Assembly (NCBI GenBank): GCA_002494165.1
Contig: DLBH01000049.1
Span: 1-52,230 of the forward strand
Source: Lachnospiraceae bacterium UBA7026
GTDB taxonomy: Bacteria > Bacillota > Clostridia > Lachnospirales > Lachnospiraceae
Reading direction: 5' to 3'
Length of the DNA: 52,230 bases
Below, in pieces: positions 25,646 to 32,665 of this stretch. The translations under genes and the position numbers were made by a program. Within the stretch, counting starts at the first letter, position 1; every line of letters starts with the position of its first letter. Below the pieces are notes generated by a model. That model was given only the letters and a program-made list of their open reading frames with translations, was not told the DNA's origin and made no database searches.

Positions 25646-26917
25646 CTATCTGGTCAGGGCTTCAACAGTGCGGTCGATATCCGCGTCAGAGTGGGTAGCA
25701 GAGATAAACATAGCCTCAAACTGGCTTGGTGCCACGTAGATGCCCTGCTCCAGCATGTAGCCGAAATAATCGGCGTAGGCCTTGGTGTCAGCGGATGTGG
25801 CGCTGGCGTAATCCTTAACCTCCTGGTCAGTGAAGAAGGCACTCATGAGGGATCCCACCTGGTTGATATGAAGCTTCAGACCGTACTTGTCTGCCCTGCT
25901 GGCAAATGCTGTGGCCAGCTTGCGGGCATTAGCCTCAATCTGGGGATAGATCTCCGGATGATCCCGGAGCAGTTCCAGGGTCTTGATTCCGGCCGTCGTG
26001 GCGATGGGATTGCCCGACAGGGTACCTGCCTGGTAGACCTTGCCCAGAGGAGCAACCTTTTCCATAATGTCTCTTCTTCCTCCGTAAACTGCCATGGGCA
26101 TGCCGCCTCCGACAATCTTACCCAGAGCGGTCATATCCGGCTTAATGCCATAATATTCCTGGGCTCCGCCCAGACCCAGACGGAAGCCTGTGATAACCTC
26201 GTCAAAGATCAGCACGGTCCCGTTCTCTTCCGTGATCTCACGCAGGAACTGGAGGAAACCTTCTTCCGGCAGTACCACGCCCATGTTAGCCGCAACAGGC
26301 TCCACAATCAGGGCTGCTATCTGATCCTTATTATTCTCAAAAAGCTGTCTCACAGAATCTTTGTCATTAAAGAGAGCCACCAGGGTCTGCTCGGCAAAAG
26401 ATGCCGGCACGCCGGCACTATCGGGCACTGACTGGGTGAGTGCCGCAGATCCTGCCTGAACCAGAAGTCCGTCAGAGTGACCATGGTAACATCCCTTAAA
26501 CTTAATAATCTTATCTCTTCCGGTAAAGCCTCTGGCCGCCCTGATGGCACTCATGGTTGCCTCAGTTCCGGAATTCACCATTCTGACCATCTCCATGGAT
26601 GGAATACAGTCCTTAATCAGCTGGGCCAGCCGGTTCTCCTTTCCCGTGGGAGCACCAAAGGTCAGGCCGTCAAAGCAGGCTTTCACTACGGCCTCAATCA
26701 CTTCGGGATGGGCATGCCCCAGGATGCCCGGACCCCAGGAACATACATAGTCAATGTACTTATTCCCGTCCACGTCATAAATATATGCCCCTTTGGCATG
26801 GTCGATAAAGAGGGGTTTCCTCCCTACAGACCCAAAAGCCCTCACCGGTGAATTCACTCCACCCGGCATCAGTTCCAGGGCTATCTTATACATTTCCTCT
26901 GATCTCGTAGTTTTCAC
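25646..26917 (-). CDS. hemL: Glutamate-1-semialdehyde 2,1-aminomutase
   Basis: A 423-residue HemL. PGGVNSPVRAF (about residues 18-28), VNSGTEATMSAIRAARGFTG (about 114-133), LIFDEVITGFRLGLGGAQEY and the PLP lysine in TALGKIVGGGMPMAVYGG (about 263) are all present. It makes 5-aminolevulinate. The start is GTG at 26917, seven nt after a strong GGAGGT; no ATG alternative has a site. It is the first gene of the 20-gene tetrapyrrole run, and the promoter candidates at 27030-27038 and 27551-27578 lie upstream. Confidence 0.96.
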   Translation of the reverse strand: MKTTRSEEMYKIALELMPGGVNSPVRAFGSVGRKPLFIDHAKGAYIYDVDGNKYIDYVCSWGPGILGHAHPEVIEAVVKACFDGLTFGAPTGKENRLAQLIKDCIPSMEMVRMVNSGTEATMSAIRAARGFTGRDKIIKFKGCYHGHSDGLLVQAGSAALTQSVPDSAGVPASFAEQTLVALFNDKDSVRQLFENNKDQIAALIVEPVAANMGVVLPEEGFLQFLREITEENGTVLIFDEVITGFRLGLGGAQEYYGIKPDMTALGKIVGGGMPMAVYGGRRDIMEKVAPLGKVYQAGTLSGNPIATTAGIKTLELLRDHPEIYPQIEANARKLATAFASRADKYGLKLHINQVGSLMSAFFTDQEVKDYASATSADTKAYADYFGYMLEQGIYVAPSQFEAMFISATHSDADIDRTVEALTR

Positions 26918-26980
26918 TTACTCTACCTCCTGCCATGCTATATCTAATAATATACACATACCAATGAACGAAATATTACT

Positions 26981-26999
26981 ATTTGCAAAAATTTGCAAT
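26981..26999. promoter_or_regulatory. Paired TTTGCAA boxes near the hemL start
   Basis: ATTTGCAAAAATTTGCAAT contains two TTTGCAA boxes 10 bp apart (each with the palindromic core TTGCAA), between the proposed hemL -10 box and the GTG start. A dimeric repressor could bind here. No regulator can be named from sequence. Confidence 0.4.
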
Positions 27000-27029
27000 A
27001 TTTATCACATTAAAAACAACCTATCGGCT

Positions 27030-27038
27030 ATTATAACA
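27030..27038 (-). promoter_or_regulatory. Extended -10 promoter for the hemL-hemB run
   Basis: Minus strand TGTTATAAT: a perfect TATAAT with TG one base upstream. The -35 region (TTTAGT, 17 bp upstream) is poor. Transcription would start near 27023, giving a leader of about 105 nt before hemL. Confidence 0.6.
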
Positions 27039-27095
27039 TGAAAAGCAATTTCACTAAAGGAATAATTCCCATCAGTACCCTAGTAAATATTAGCA

Positions 27096-27116
27096 GACAA
27101 AATGCAATATTTTGTC
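27096..27116. promoter_or_regulatory. Perfect 8-bp inverted repeat (operator or hairpin)
   Basis: GACAAAAT, 5-nt spacer, ATTTTGTC. It lies about 60 bp upstream of the hemL -10 box, a place where a regulator could act. The arms match no operator I can name with confidence. Confidence 0.6.
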
Positions 27117-27435
27117 TCGAATAATACTATTTTGTTCTGCGTCCATCTGAACTCCCGCTTTTCGGGCAAATGTGAGGGGAGGCTGTCAGCAGGCTGCCTG
27201 TTTTATGGCGGCAATATTCATCCTGATTTATTTATATCCATCCTGGTTTATTGTAAATGTAAGGTCCCCGCCCGGCCAAAGAGCAGCCTGCCGGCCCATC
27301 GCAGACACAGACTGCCCGCTTATCAACGATACAGGCTATTGGCCTGTTGCGGGGGTGGCCTTCAACCTGTTCCCCCAGGCTGATCCCGCTCCCTCACCCG
27401 CTTCTTCCCCTCTAATGCCGGAAATATCCTGCACA

Positions 27436-27543
27436 AAAAACCCCATTCCAATAAAATGCACTGCACGTGGTGACTACTGAAATGGGGTATTTTGTAATTA
27501 AGAGAATTTAAATCGGCATGCAGACCTGCTATCTACTTGCGTT
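27436..27543 (-). ncRNA. Candidate short leader or small RNA upstream of hemL
   Basis: A transcript from the promoter at 27551-27578 to the terminator at 27440-27488 would be about 108 nt. It has no clear open reading frame with a ribosome binding site. The segment includes GCAGGTCTGC, a perfect small inverted repeat arm pair. It could be an independent small RNA or an attenuated leader of the hemL run. I do not recognise a known RNA family. Confidence 0.4.
27440..27488 (-). terminator. Intrinsic terminator upstream of hemL
   Basis: In the minus-strand sense ACCCCATT (27488-27481), a 33-nt loop, AATGGGGT (27447-27440), followed directly by a run of six U (27440-27435). It follows a good promoter at 27551-27578, so it ends a transcript of roughly 110 nt or acts as an attenuator. 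Confidence 0.75.
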
Positions 27544-27550
27544 CGCCCTC

Positions 27551-27578
27551 ATTTTAACATAGTTTAATCCCCTGTGAA
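27551..27578 (-). promoter_or_regulatory. Promoter of the hemL-upstream leader/small RNA
   Basis: Minus strand TTCACA, 16-nt spacer, TAAAAT, with TG one base before the -10 box. Transcription would begin near 27543. Confidence 0.55.
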
Positions 27579-27764
27579 ATGGAACTTACCGTAATGAATC
27601 GCAAGAATCACAATTATTTCCTTGTAATATTTTGTTTTTTCTCCTCCCTGCCATCCACATTATATTACCTAGTATCCAAAACTTCCTGTCTGGGATCTGT
27701 CAGGGAATATTGCTAGGCATCTTTCAGGACATCTTTTTCCATATTTTTATTCTTCCATCCATGA

Positions 27765-27793
27765 TGTCCAGTCACCAGCTCCTGTGTTATAAT
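27765..27793 (+). promoter_or_regulatory. Promoter for cbiG
   Basis: TGTCCA, 17-nt spacer, TATAAT at 27788-27793 with an extended TGT before it. The expected start near 27800 leaves only about 30 nt of leader, too short for a cobalamin riboswitch. Confidence 0.65.
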
Positions 27794-27829
27794 TGGGAAA
27801 AACAAGAGTGATAAGGAGTAAATCTATCC

Positions 27830-28873
27830 ATGAATACAGCCTATTTTTACCTGACTCCCCAGGGTGAGAAACTTGCCGCCAGACTGTCTGCCGGCCACCC
27901 GGGAGACCTCTATGGGAAAAAACAATTTAAAGATAATCTGAGAGAAGCATTTTCCAGATACGACAATCTGGTCTGCATCATGGCCACAGGAATTGTCGTC
28001 CGGATCCTGGCGCCCCTGATCGTCCACAAAACCAGCGACCCGGCCGTGGTAGTCCTAGACCAGGACGGCCGCCATGCCATAAGCTTACTTTCCGGTCACC
28101 TGGGCGGGGCCAACGACCTGGCCAGGGAGATGGCCTGGCTCTCTGGGGGAGACCCTGTCATCACCACTGCTACAGATGTGGCCGGCATCATCTCCTTCGA
28201 TTCCTTTGCCAAAGCCCATAATATGGCAATAGAAAATATCGGCCAGCTGAAAAAAATCAGCGGAGCCCTCTTAGAAGGCAGAAAGGTCCGCGTTATCACC
28301 GATTACCAATTTGAAGACTTCCAGGGCCAGCCCCTGATCCTTCAGCCCCTTTCCGCTGGCTGTCAGGAGAAGAATTCCGCTGGCTGTCAGGAAAAAACTG
28401 ATGTCTGTCCCATCGTTGTAATCGATGAGGGGTTCCGCCTGCCCGATGACCAGGGCCAGCCTGTTCTCTACCTCAGACCCCGGACCATCTGCGCCGGGAT
28501 CGGCTGTAAAAGAAATATGGACGGTGCCGCCATAGAGGCCGCTTTACTGCAGACATTAAAAGAAGAGGGGCTTTCCCCCCTCTCCCTGAGATGCATCAGT
28601 ACTATTCCTCTAAAAGCCAACGAAGCTGGTATCATAAGCACCGCCAGCCACCTGAATCTGCCGGTCACAATCATTGCCACGGAAGATATTGAGAATCTGG
28701 ATATATCCTCCCTGGGCATCGCCACCTCTGATTTTGTCGCGGCCAACACCGGAGTTCTCTCCGTATCCACCGCCAGTTCCTACTTAGCTTCAGGCAGGGG
28801 AGAAATCCTGCGGGACAAGGCAAAATATAAGGGAATCACCGTCGCCCTATCCAAGGCTGACATTAATCATTAA
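27830..28873 (+). CDS. cbiG: Cobalt-precorrin-5A hydrolase
   Basis: A 347-residue CbiG, the only cobalamin gene on the plus strand. The N-terminal domain has CIMATGIVVRILAPLIVHKT (about residues 49-68) and ISLLSGHLGGANDLAREMA (about 84-102); the C-terminal CbiG domain has ICAGIGCKRNMDGAAIEAAL and ISTIPLKANEAGI. It opens the delta-lactone of cobalt-precorrin-5A and releases acetaldehyde between the CbiF and CbiD steps. AAGGAG is 11 nt before the ATG. A 24-bp in-frame duplication (28351-28398, SAGCQEK twice) lies at the variable junction of the two domains. Its 3' end points at hisA. Confidence 0.96.
   Translation: MNTAYFYLTPQGEKLAARLSAGHPGDLYGKKQFKDNLREAFSRYDNLVCIMATGIVVRILAPLIVHKTSDPAVVVLDQDGRHAISLLSGHLGGANDLAREMAWLSGGDPVITTATDVAGIISFDSFAKAHNMAIENIGQLKKISGALLEGRKVRVITDYQFEDFQGQPLILQPLSAGCQEKNSAGCQEKTDVCPIVVIDEGFRLPDDQGQPVLYLRPRTICAGIGCKRNMDGAAIEAALLQTLKEEGLSPLSLRCISTIPLKANEAGIISTASHLNLPVTIIATEDIENLDISSLGIATSDFVAANTGVLSVSTASSYLASGRGEILRDKAKYKGITVALSKADINH
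28351..28398 (+). repeat. 24-bp in-frame direct duplication inside cbiG
   Basis: TTCCGCTGGCTGTCAGGA occurs at 28351 and again at 28375. The period is exactly 24 bp, so the frame is kept and the peptide SAGCQEK is repeated. The copies differ only at their ends. Confidence 0.95.
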
Positions 28874-28898
28874 GATGAAAGGGCAGATCATGCTTAAG

Positions 28899-29060
28899 CC
28901 CCTGCCTTCTATAGACTTTACTCAGACCCTTCAAGGACCAGAAGCCTGGCTGACTATCACTTTTTAAGCCCATGTCTCCTACAGTTTTTACTCAGACCCT
29001 TCAAGGACCAGGAACTTGGCTGACGATGATTCTTAAACCCCATGTCTCCTACAGACTTCA
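28899..29060. repeat. 70-bp tandem repeat, 2.3 copies, between convergent cbiG and hisA
   Basis: Copies begin at 28899, 28969 and 29039 (CCCATGTCTCCTACAG-like starts), exactly 70 bp apart. They share ACTCAGACCCTTCAAGGACC. The third copy is cut short by the hisA 3' end, with the hisA stop codon (29058-29060) inside it. No classic terminator is visible between the two convergent genes apart from this array. Confidence 0.9.
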
Positions 29061-29843
29061 CTGGTCCTGACTGTTAATAAGGGCCAGTACCTCTTCAAAC
29101 TTCAGACTGCCCCCAAAAAGGTCCAGGGCGCTGCCGATAGTAACATCCACCTTGCCGCGGCCAAGCTTCTTCAGGGTCCTCAGATCCTCCAGACTGCCCA
29201 CGCCGCCGGCATAGGTTACCGGCATATCCCGGACCTGTCCCAACAGCCTTGCCACTTCTTCCTCTATTCCTGCTGCCTTGCCCTCAACATCCACAGCATG
29301 GACTAGAAATTCCGCACAGTAATCTGACAAATGATCAAGCAGCTTTTCCGTGAGCTTTTCTGAAGTGAATTTCTGCCAGCGGTCTGTCACAATATAGTAA
29401 TCATCCCCCTTTTTACGGCAACTCAAATCCAGAACCAGCCTGTCTTTTCCGACAGCCTTCTTCATCTTACCGAGATTCTCATAATGAATCTTCCCACCCT
29501 TGAAAACATAGGAAGTCACAATGATGTGGGATGCCCCCCTGTCAAGAAAGGCTCCCGCGTTCTCGGCATTCATACCGCCGCCGACCTGCAATCCTCCCGG
29601 AAAAGCCTCCAAAGCCAGACCGGCCTGCCGCACATCTTCCTGGTAATAGGGACTGCCGGCCGGATTCAGCAATATGATATGGCCTCCCTTCAGTCCGGCG
29701 TCCCTGTAAAGCCTGGCATAATAATCCCCATCCTTCTCTGAAACATAATTATCCCTGGCATAATCTCCCTGGTCCAGGAGACTCCCTCCCACAATCTGTT
29801 TAACTTTTCCATTATGTATATCGATACAAGGCCGAAATCTCAT
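29058..29843 (-). CDS. Eukaryotic-type HisA (ProFAR isomerase)
   Basis: A 261-residue TIM-barrel protein closer to yeast HIS6 than to usual bacterial HisA: MRFRPCIDIHNGKVKQIVGG at the start, then GLQVGGGMNAENA, HIIVTSYVF, DRLVLDLSCRKKGDDYYIVT, FLVHAVDVEGKAAGIEEEV, TYAGGVGSLEDL and VDVTIGSALDLFGGSL. The phosphate-binding glycine loops and first Asp (CIDIHNGK) are kept. The reaction is isomerisation of ProFAR to PRFAR in histidine synthesis. I chose the ATG at 29843, 6 nt after AAGGGAG; the longer frame is built of repeat units. No other his genes are in the window. The promoter is unclear; it may be read from mutY. Confidence 0.9.
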   Translation of the reverse strand: MRFRPCIDIHNGKVKQIVGGSLLDQGDYARDNYVSEKDGDYYARLYRDAGLKGGHIILLNPAGSPYYQEDVRQAGLALEAFPGGLQVGGGMNAENAGAFLDRGASHIIVTSYVFKGGKIHYENLGKMKKAVGKDRLVLDLSCRKKGDDYYIVTDRWQKFTSEKLTEKLLDHLSDYCAEFLVHAVDVEGKAAGIEEEVARLLGQVRDMPVTYAGGVGSLEDLRTLKKLGRGKVDVTIGSALDLFGGSLKFEEVLALINSQDQ

Positions 29844-29857
29844 ATCTATCTCCCTTC

Positions 29858-30015
29858 CCTGGTTTATAGCTCCCTGGTCTATGTCTTTCATGGTCTATAG
29901 TTTCCCTGGTCTATAGTTTTCCTGGTTTTTGTCTTCCCTGGTCTACAGCTTTCCCATTCTATAACTTTCCTGGTCTATAGCTTTCCTGTCCTGTAACTTT
30001 CCTGGTCTATAACTT
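29858..30015 (-). repeat. 16-bp tandem repeat, 10 copies, spanning the mutY-hisA spacer and the mutY stop codon
   Basis: CCTGGT-type markers at 29858, 29873, 29889, 29905, 29921, 29937, 29953, 29969, 29985 and 30001, that is one 15-bp step and eight exact 16-bp steps. The transcript-sense consensus is AAAGCTATAGACCAGG. The copy at 30001 includes the mutY stop codon (complement of 30007-30009). The array ends at the hisA ribosome binding site, so virtually the entire spacer is repeat. A TAG or similar in most copies puts stops in every frame. Confidence 0.97.
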
Positions 30016-31578
30016 ATATTTCTCAAAAGCTGTGGGTACGGCATAATCATTTTTAAATTCCTGCGCCGTCACCAGAACCCATTTCTTCTCCTGCAAAAGT
30101 CTCTCCGGCAGCTCCTTCATTCTGACATGGTAGCCCATCATGCGCCATTCCACATGGCTAAAAATATGCTTGGCCTTTCCCAGGGATTGGAGCGCTATCT
30201 CTGAGGCTTCCTCCTCTCCCGGCCTGACCTGATCCATCAGCCAGTCCTGGGCCCCGTCAGGCCCCAGTTCTCCCAGAATATTAGGTAATTCCCAAAGGCC
30301 TGAAAGTAATCCCCTGTCCGGCCTTTTATGAAGTACGATCCCTTTTTCGGTTTCAATAAAAAATACCGTAAGATGATCGATCCTCCTCTTTTTCTTCTGC
30401 TGCTTCCTGGGATATTCCTCCTGCCTTCCCTGGCTCCTGGCCTGACAGACTGCCTCCCAGGGGCACTGGTCACAAAGGGGCTGTCCATTGGGAAGACATA
30501 CTGACGATCCCAGGTCCATGAGAGCCTGGTTGAAATCTCCCGCCCTGTCCCTGGGAAGAATCCTTTCAATCTCTTGCCTGATTTTTCTTTTGCAACTCGT
30601 TTTCCGGATATCCTCCTCAAGAGTCAGGAGGCGGGCAAATATCCGCAGCCCATTCCCGTCTAAAGCCGGCACAGGCAGTCCGAAGGCTATGGAAGCGATC
30701 GCTCCTGAGGTGTATTCACCAATTCCCGGAAGCTCTCTTAATGCATCCGGGTCCGAGGGCAGGTCTCCCTCATATTTATCCACAACTATCTGGGCTGCCT
30801 TTTTTAAATTTCTGGCCCGGTTATAATAACCCAGGCCTTCCCACAGCTTCATCAGCATCTGGTCCGGAACCGCAGCCAGAGCCCTGGTGTCCGGAAGCAT
30901 CTCCATCCATCGCTCATAATAGGCCTTCACCGCCTCCACCCTGGTCTGCTGCAACATGATTTCCGAAACCCACACATGGTAGGGCGTCGGCTGACTTCTC
31001 CAAGGCAGGATTCTGGCATTATAATCATACCAGTCAAGCAGCACCTGCCCAATTCCCGGCGCCGCGGTCTGCAGAGGTCCGCAGATCTGCTTCCACTGGT
31101 CTATCAACCGTTCCCGGGAAAATGCTGCATTGGCCGGGCTGGTGGAAGGAAGCCTCAAGGCACTTCTACCGGACCGCTTCTCCTGATACCTGCAGAAATA
31201 CTCATGGGATTTGGCCCCATTACAATAAATCTGCCGGATATCTGCCCTGTCCAGGATAAGGGAAATATCATTGGGCTCCACATTTCTGATACTGCTGTCC
31301 GATGAACCGATGATATCACAACTACCAATCACATCCCATACCGCAATATGATTAAAATGGAGAAAATCCCTCTTCTCCTCAATAGTCACCGGAACCTCCT
31401 GGGATAGAACTCCTGCAAGAACGGACCAGAACCGGTTCTGGGGATGCCCGTAAAAGAAGGCCGTCTCCCTGGACTTGACAGAGGGAAAGCTACCCAATAT
31501 CAATATTTTAGAATTCTCATCATAGAGCGGAGGAATGGGATGATCTATCCTCCTGTATTCGCCCTGCTTCTTTGCCAT
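30007..31578 (-). CDS. Hypoxanthine-DNA glycosylase-like domain fused to MutY adenine glycosylase
   Basis: A 523-residue fusion. Residues 1 to about 168 look like a family-6 UDG / DNA-deoxyinosine glycosylase: ILILGSFPSVKSRE, FFYGHPQNRFW, HIAVWDVIGSC and LPSTSPANA. From about 172 on is MutY: LLDWYDYNARILPWR, EIMLQQTRVEAVKAYYERW, helix-hairpin-helix LPGIGEYTSGAIASIAFG, catalytic Asp in ALDGNGLRIFARLL, four iron-sulfur cysteines (C-x6-C-x2-C-x5-C in CLPNGQPLCDQCPWEAVC), then a NUDIX-like 8-oxoG recognition domain. MutY removes A opposite 8-oxoG; the N-domain would remove deaminated adenine or uracil. AGGGAG is 9 nt before the ATG. The 3' end runs into a 16-bp array. Confidence 0.9.
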   Translation of the reverse strand: MAKKQGEYRRIDHPIPPLYDENSKILILGSFPSVKSRETAFFYGHPQNRFWSVLAGVLSQEVPVTIEEKRDFLHFNHIAVWDVIGSCDIIGSSDSSIRNVEPNDISLILDRADIRQIYCNGAKSHEYFCRYQEKRSGRSALRLPSTSPANAAFSRERLIDQWKQICGPLQTAAPGIGQVLLDWYDYNARILPWRSQPTPYHVWVSEIMLQQTRVEAVKAYYERWMEMLPDTRALAAVPDQMLMKLWEGLGYYNRARNLKKAAQIVVDKYEGDLPSDPDALRELPGIGEYTSGAIASIAFGLPVPALDGNGLRIFARLLTLEEDIRKTSCKRKIRQEIERILPRDRAGDFNQALMDLGSSVCLPNGQPLCDQCPWEAVCQARSQGRQEEYPRKQQKKKRRIDHLTVFFIETEKGIVLHKRPDRGLLSGLWELPNILGELGPDGAQDWLMDQVRPGEEEASEIALQSLGKAKHIFSHVEWRMMGYHVRMKELPERLLQEKKWVLVTAQEFKNDYAVPTAFEKYKL

Positions 31579-31599
31579 ATTTCAAATCTCCCTCTTCCT

Positions 31600-31740
31600 G
31601 CCCGCTTTTCTAGGGCTGTCAGATTCCCTGCCGCATTGATTTCCTGATCGTTGCCCGCTCCTTTTAAGCCAGATTCCCTGCCGTATTGATTCCCTGCCGC
31701 ACCGGCTTCCTAATCGGTCCTGCTTCCTTTCCTCTGTCTG
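31600..31740 (-). repeat. Degenerate repeat upstream of mutY
   Basis: GATTCCCTGCCG recurs at about 31620, 31671 and 31687 on the plus strand, with related CTTCCTAATCGG and TTTCCTGATCG segments. Copies are uneven (16 to about 50 bp), so this is a decayed array. It lies between the rpsR terminator and the mutY start. Confidence 0.6.
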
Positions 31741-31810
31741 CTTACCTGCCGGCACCAGTCTCTTTATCAGTTGGTCTCTTTTCCCTGACCCAGGCCTAAA
31801 AGCCTGGCTG

Positions 31811-31848
31811 ATAAAAAGATAGCCATGGCAACACAAAGCCGCCATGGC
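31811..31848 (-). terminator. Intrinsic terminator of the rpsF-ssb-rpsR operon
   Basis: Minus strand GCCATGGC (31848-31841), 11-nt loop, GCCATGGC (31829-31822), then ATCTTTTTAT. A second hairpin (CCAGGC with GCCTGG, 31790-31807) follows immediately, possibly as backup. Confidence 0.8.
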
Positions 31849-31867
31849 ATAAAATCATTATAAAATA

Positions 31868-32128
31868 CTATTCTACTGTATAAGGCATTAAAGAGATATG
31901 TCTTGCTCTCTTAACTGCTACAGTAAGAGCTCTCTGATGCTTAGCACAGTTACCTGTGATTCTGCGGGGAAGGATCTTTCCTCTCTCAGAAACATATCTT
32001 TTTAATCTGTTAGTATCCTTATAATCGATAACCGCATTCTGGTCTGTACAGAATACGCAGACTTTTCTTCTTCTGCGGCCGCCTCTTCTTCTCATTGGAG
32101 AATCGCCGCGATCTCTGCCGTATGCCAT
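31868..32128 (-). CDS. rpsR: 30S ribosomal protein S18
   Basis: An 86-residue S18. The conserved core [20 protein letters not shown] followed by [20 protein letters not shown] and [20 protein letters not shown] leaves no doubt. It forms a heterodimer with S6 in the 30S platform. It is the last gene of rpsF-ssb-rpsR, 27 nt after ssb, and is followed by an intrinsic terminator. CXXC and a further Cys are kept, suggesting the zinc-binding form. Confidence 0.99.
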   Translation of the reverse strand: MAYGRDRGDSPMRRRGGRRRRKVCVFCTDQNAVIDYKDTNRLKRYVSERGKILPRRITGNCAKHQRALTVAVKRARHISLMPYTVE

Positions 32129-32155
32129 TGATATTACCTCCTAAGTACATTCATC

Positions 32156-32641
32156 TTAAATGAAAGGCAGTTCTTCATCAATTCCTTCAGGAATTGTCAT
32201 AAAACCATCCGGTGCGCCGCTGGCATTAGCCGGATTGGGCTGGGCCGGTGCCGGCTTGGGTGCTTCTTTGTAGGACGGAGCCTGATAGCCGGACTGGAAG
32301 CCTGCATTATTAGCTGCGGCTGCCTTACTCTCGGCAAACTCCTGATCTTCTACCACAACATCTGTCGTGTACACCTTAACGCCTTCACGGTTTACATAAC
32401 TGCCTGTCTGAATTCTTCCGGTGATAGCGATCTTCGTACCCTGCTTCAGATACTTTTCAGCGAACTCTCCCTGTCTGCCAAAAGCAACACAGCTGATAAA
32501 GTCGGCATCCTGGCCGCCTTCTCTCCGGAATCTACGATCAACTGCTAAAGTATATCTTGCTACGCACGTCGCATTCTCACCCTGAGAATAGGAAATGTTG
32601 GGGTTCCTTGTAAGACGTCCCATCAAAATTACTTTATTCAT
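32156..32641 (-). CDS. ssb: Single-stranded DNA-binding protein
   Basis: A 161-residue SSB. It begins MNKVILMGRLTRNPNISYSQ, with the OB-fold continuing to about residue 105 (FISCVAFGRQGEFAEKYLKQ, GTKIAITGRIQTGSYVNREG), then a Pro/Ala/Asn-rich flexible tail and the acidic tip IDEELPFI that recruits partner proteins. It binds single-stranded DNA during replication and repair. The gene sits between rpsF and rpsR in the usual Firmicutes order. Confidence 0.98.
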   Translation of the reverse strand: MNKVILMGRLTRNPNISYSQGENATCVARYTLAVDRRFRREGGQDADFISCVAFGRQGEFAEKYLKQGTKIAITGRIQTGSYVNREGVKVYTTDVVVEDQEFAESKAAAANNAGFQSGYQAPSYKEAPKPAPAQPNPANASGAPDGFMTIPEGIDEELPFI

Positions 32642-32665
32642 TGAAATCCTCCTCTTCGTTACGCG

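Larger units (their letters stand above)
26918..27829. other. 912-bp divergent regulatory spacer between hemL and cbiG
   Basis: No credible protein gene. It contains AT-rich flanks and a GC-rich central island (about 27150-27420) that can form several hairpins on the minus strand, for example ACAGGC paired with GCCTGT. Two minus-strand promoters, one plus-strand promoter, a minus-strand terminator, a perfect palindrome and repeats of GCAATATT at 26995, 27104 and 27211 are listed separately or in findings. I looked for cobalamin riboswitch core sequences on both strands and did not find a convincing set. Confidence 0.7.

Noticed and set aside
27290..27400. Fragments on the minus strand reminiscent of a cobalamin riboswitch (GGGGGAACAGG, CCCCCGCAAC, GATAAGCGGG)
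   Set aside because: The P4 stem pairing and the GCCACTG block are not present, and the expected spacing does not hold; left only as a point to test with a covariance model.
27172..27480. Plus-strand 102-codon frame in the hemL-cbiG spacer
   Set aside because: No ribosome binding site and no recognisable domain; it overlaps the GC-rich structured island and the minus-strand terminator.
31582..31845. Minus-strand 87-codon frame rich in Arg and Gly
   Set aside because: It starts within the rpsR terminator hairpin and translates decayed repeats; no ribosome binding site or family resemblance.
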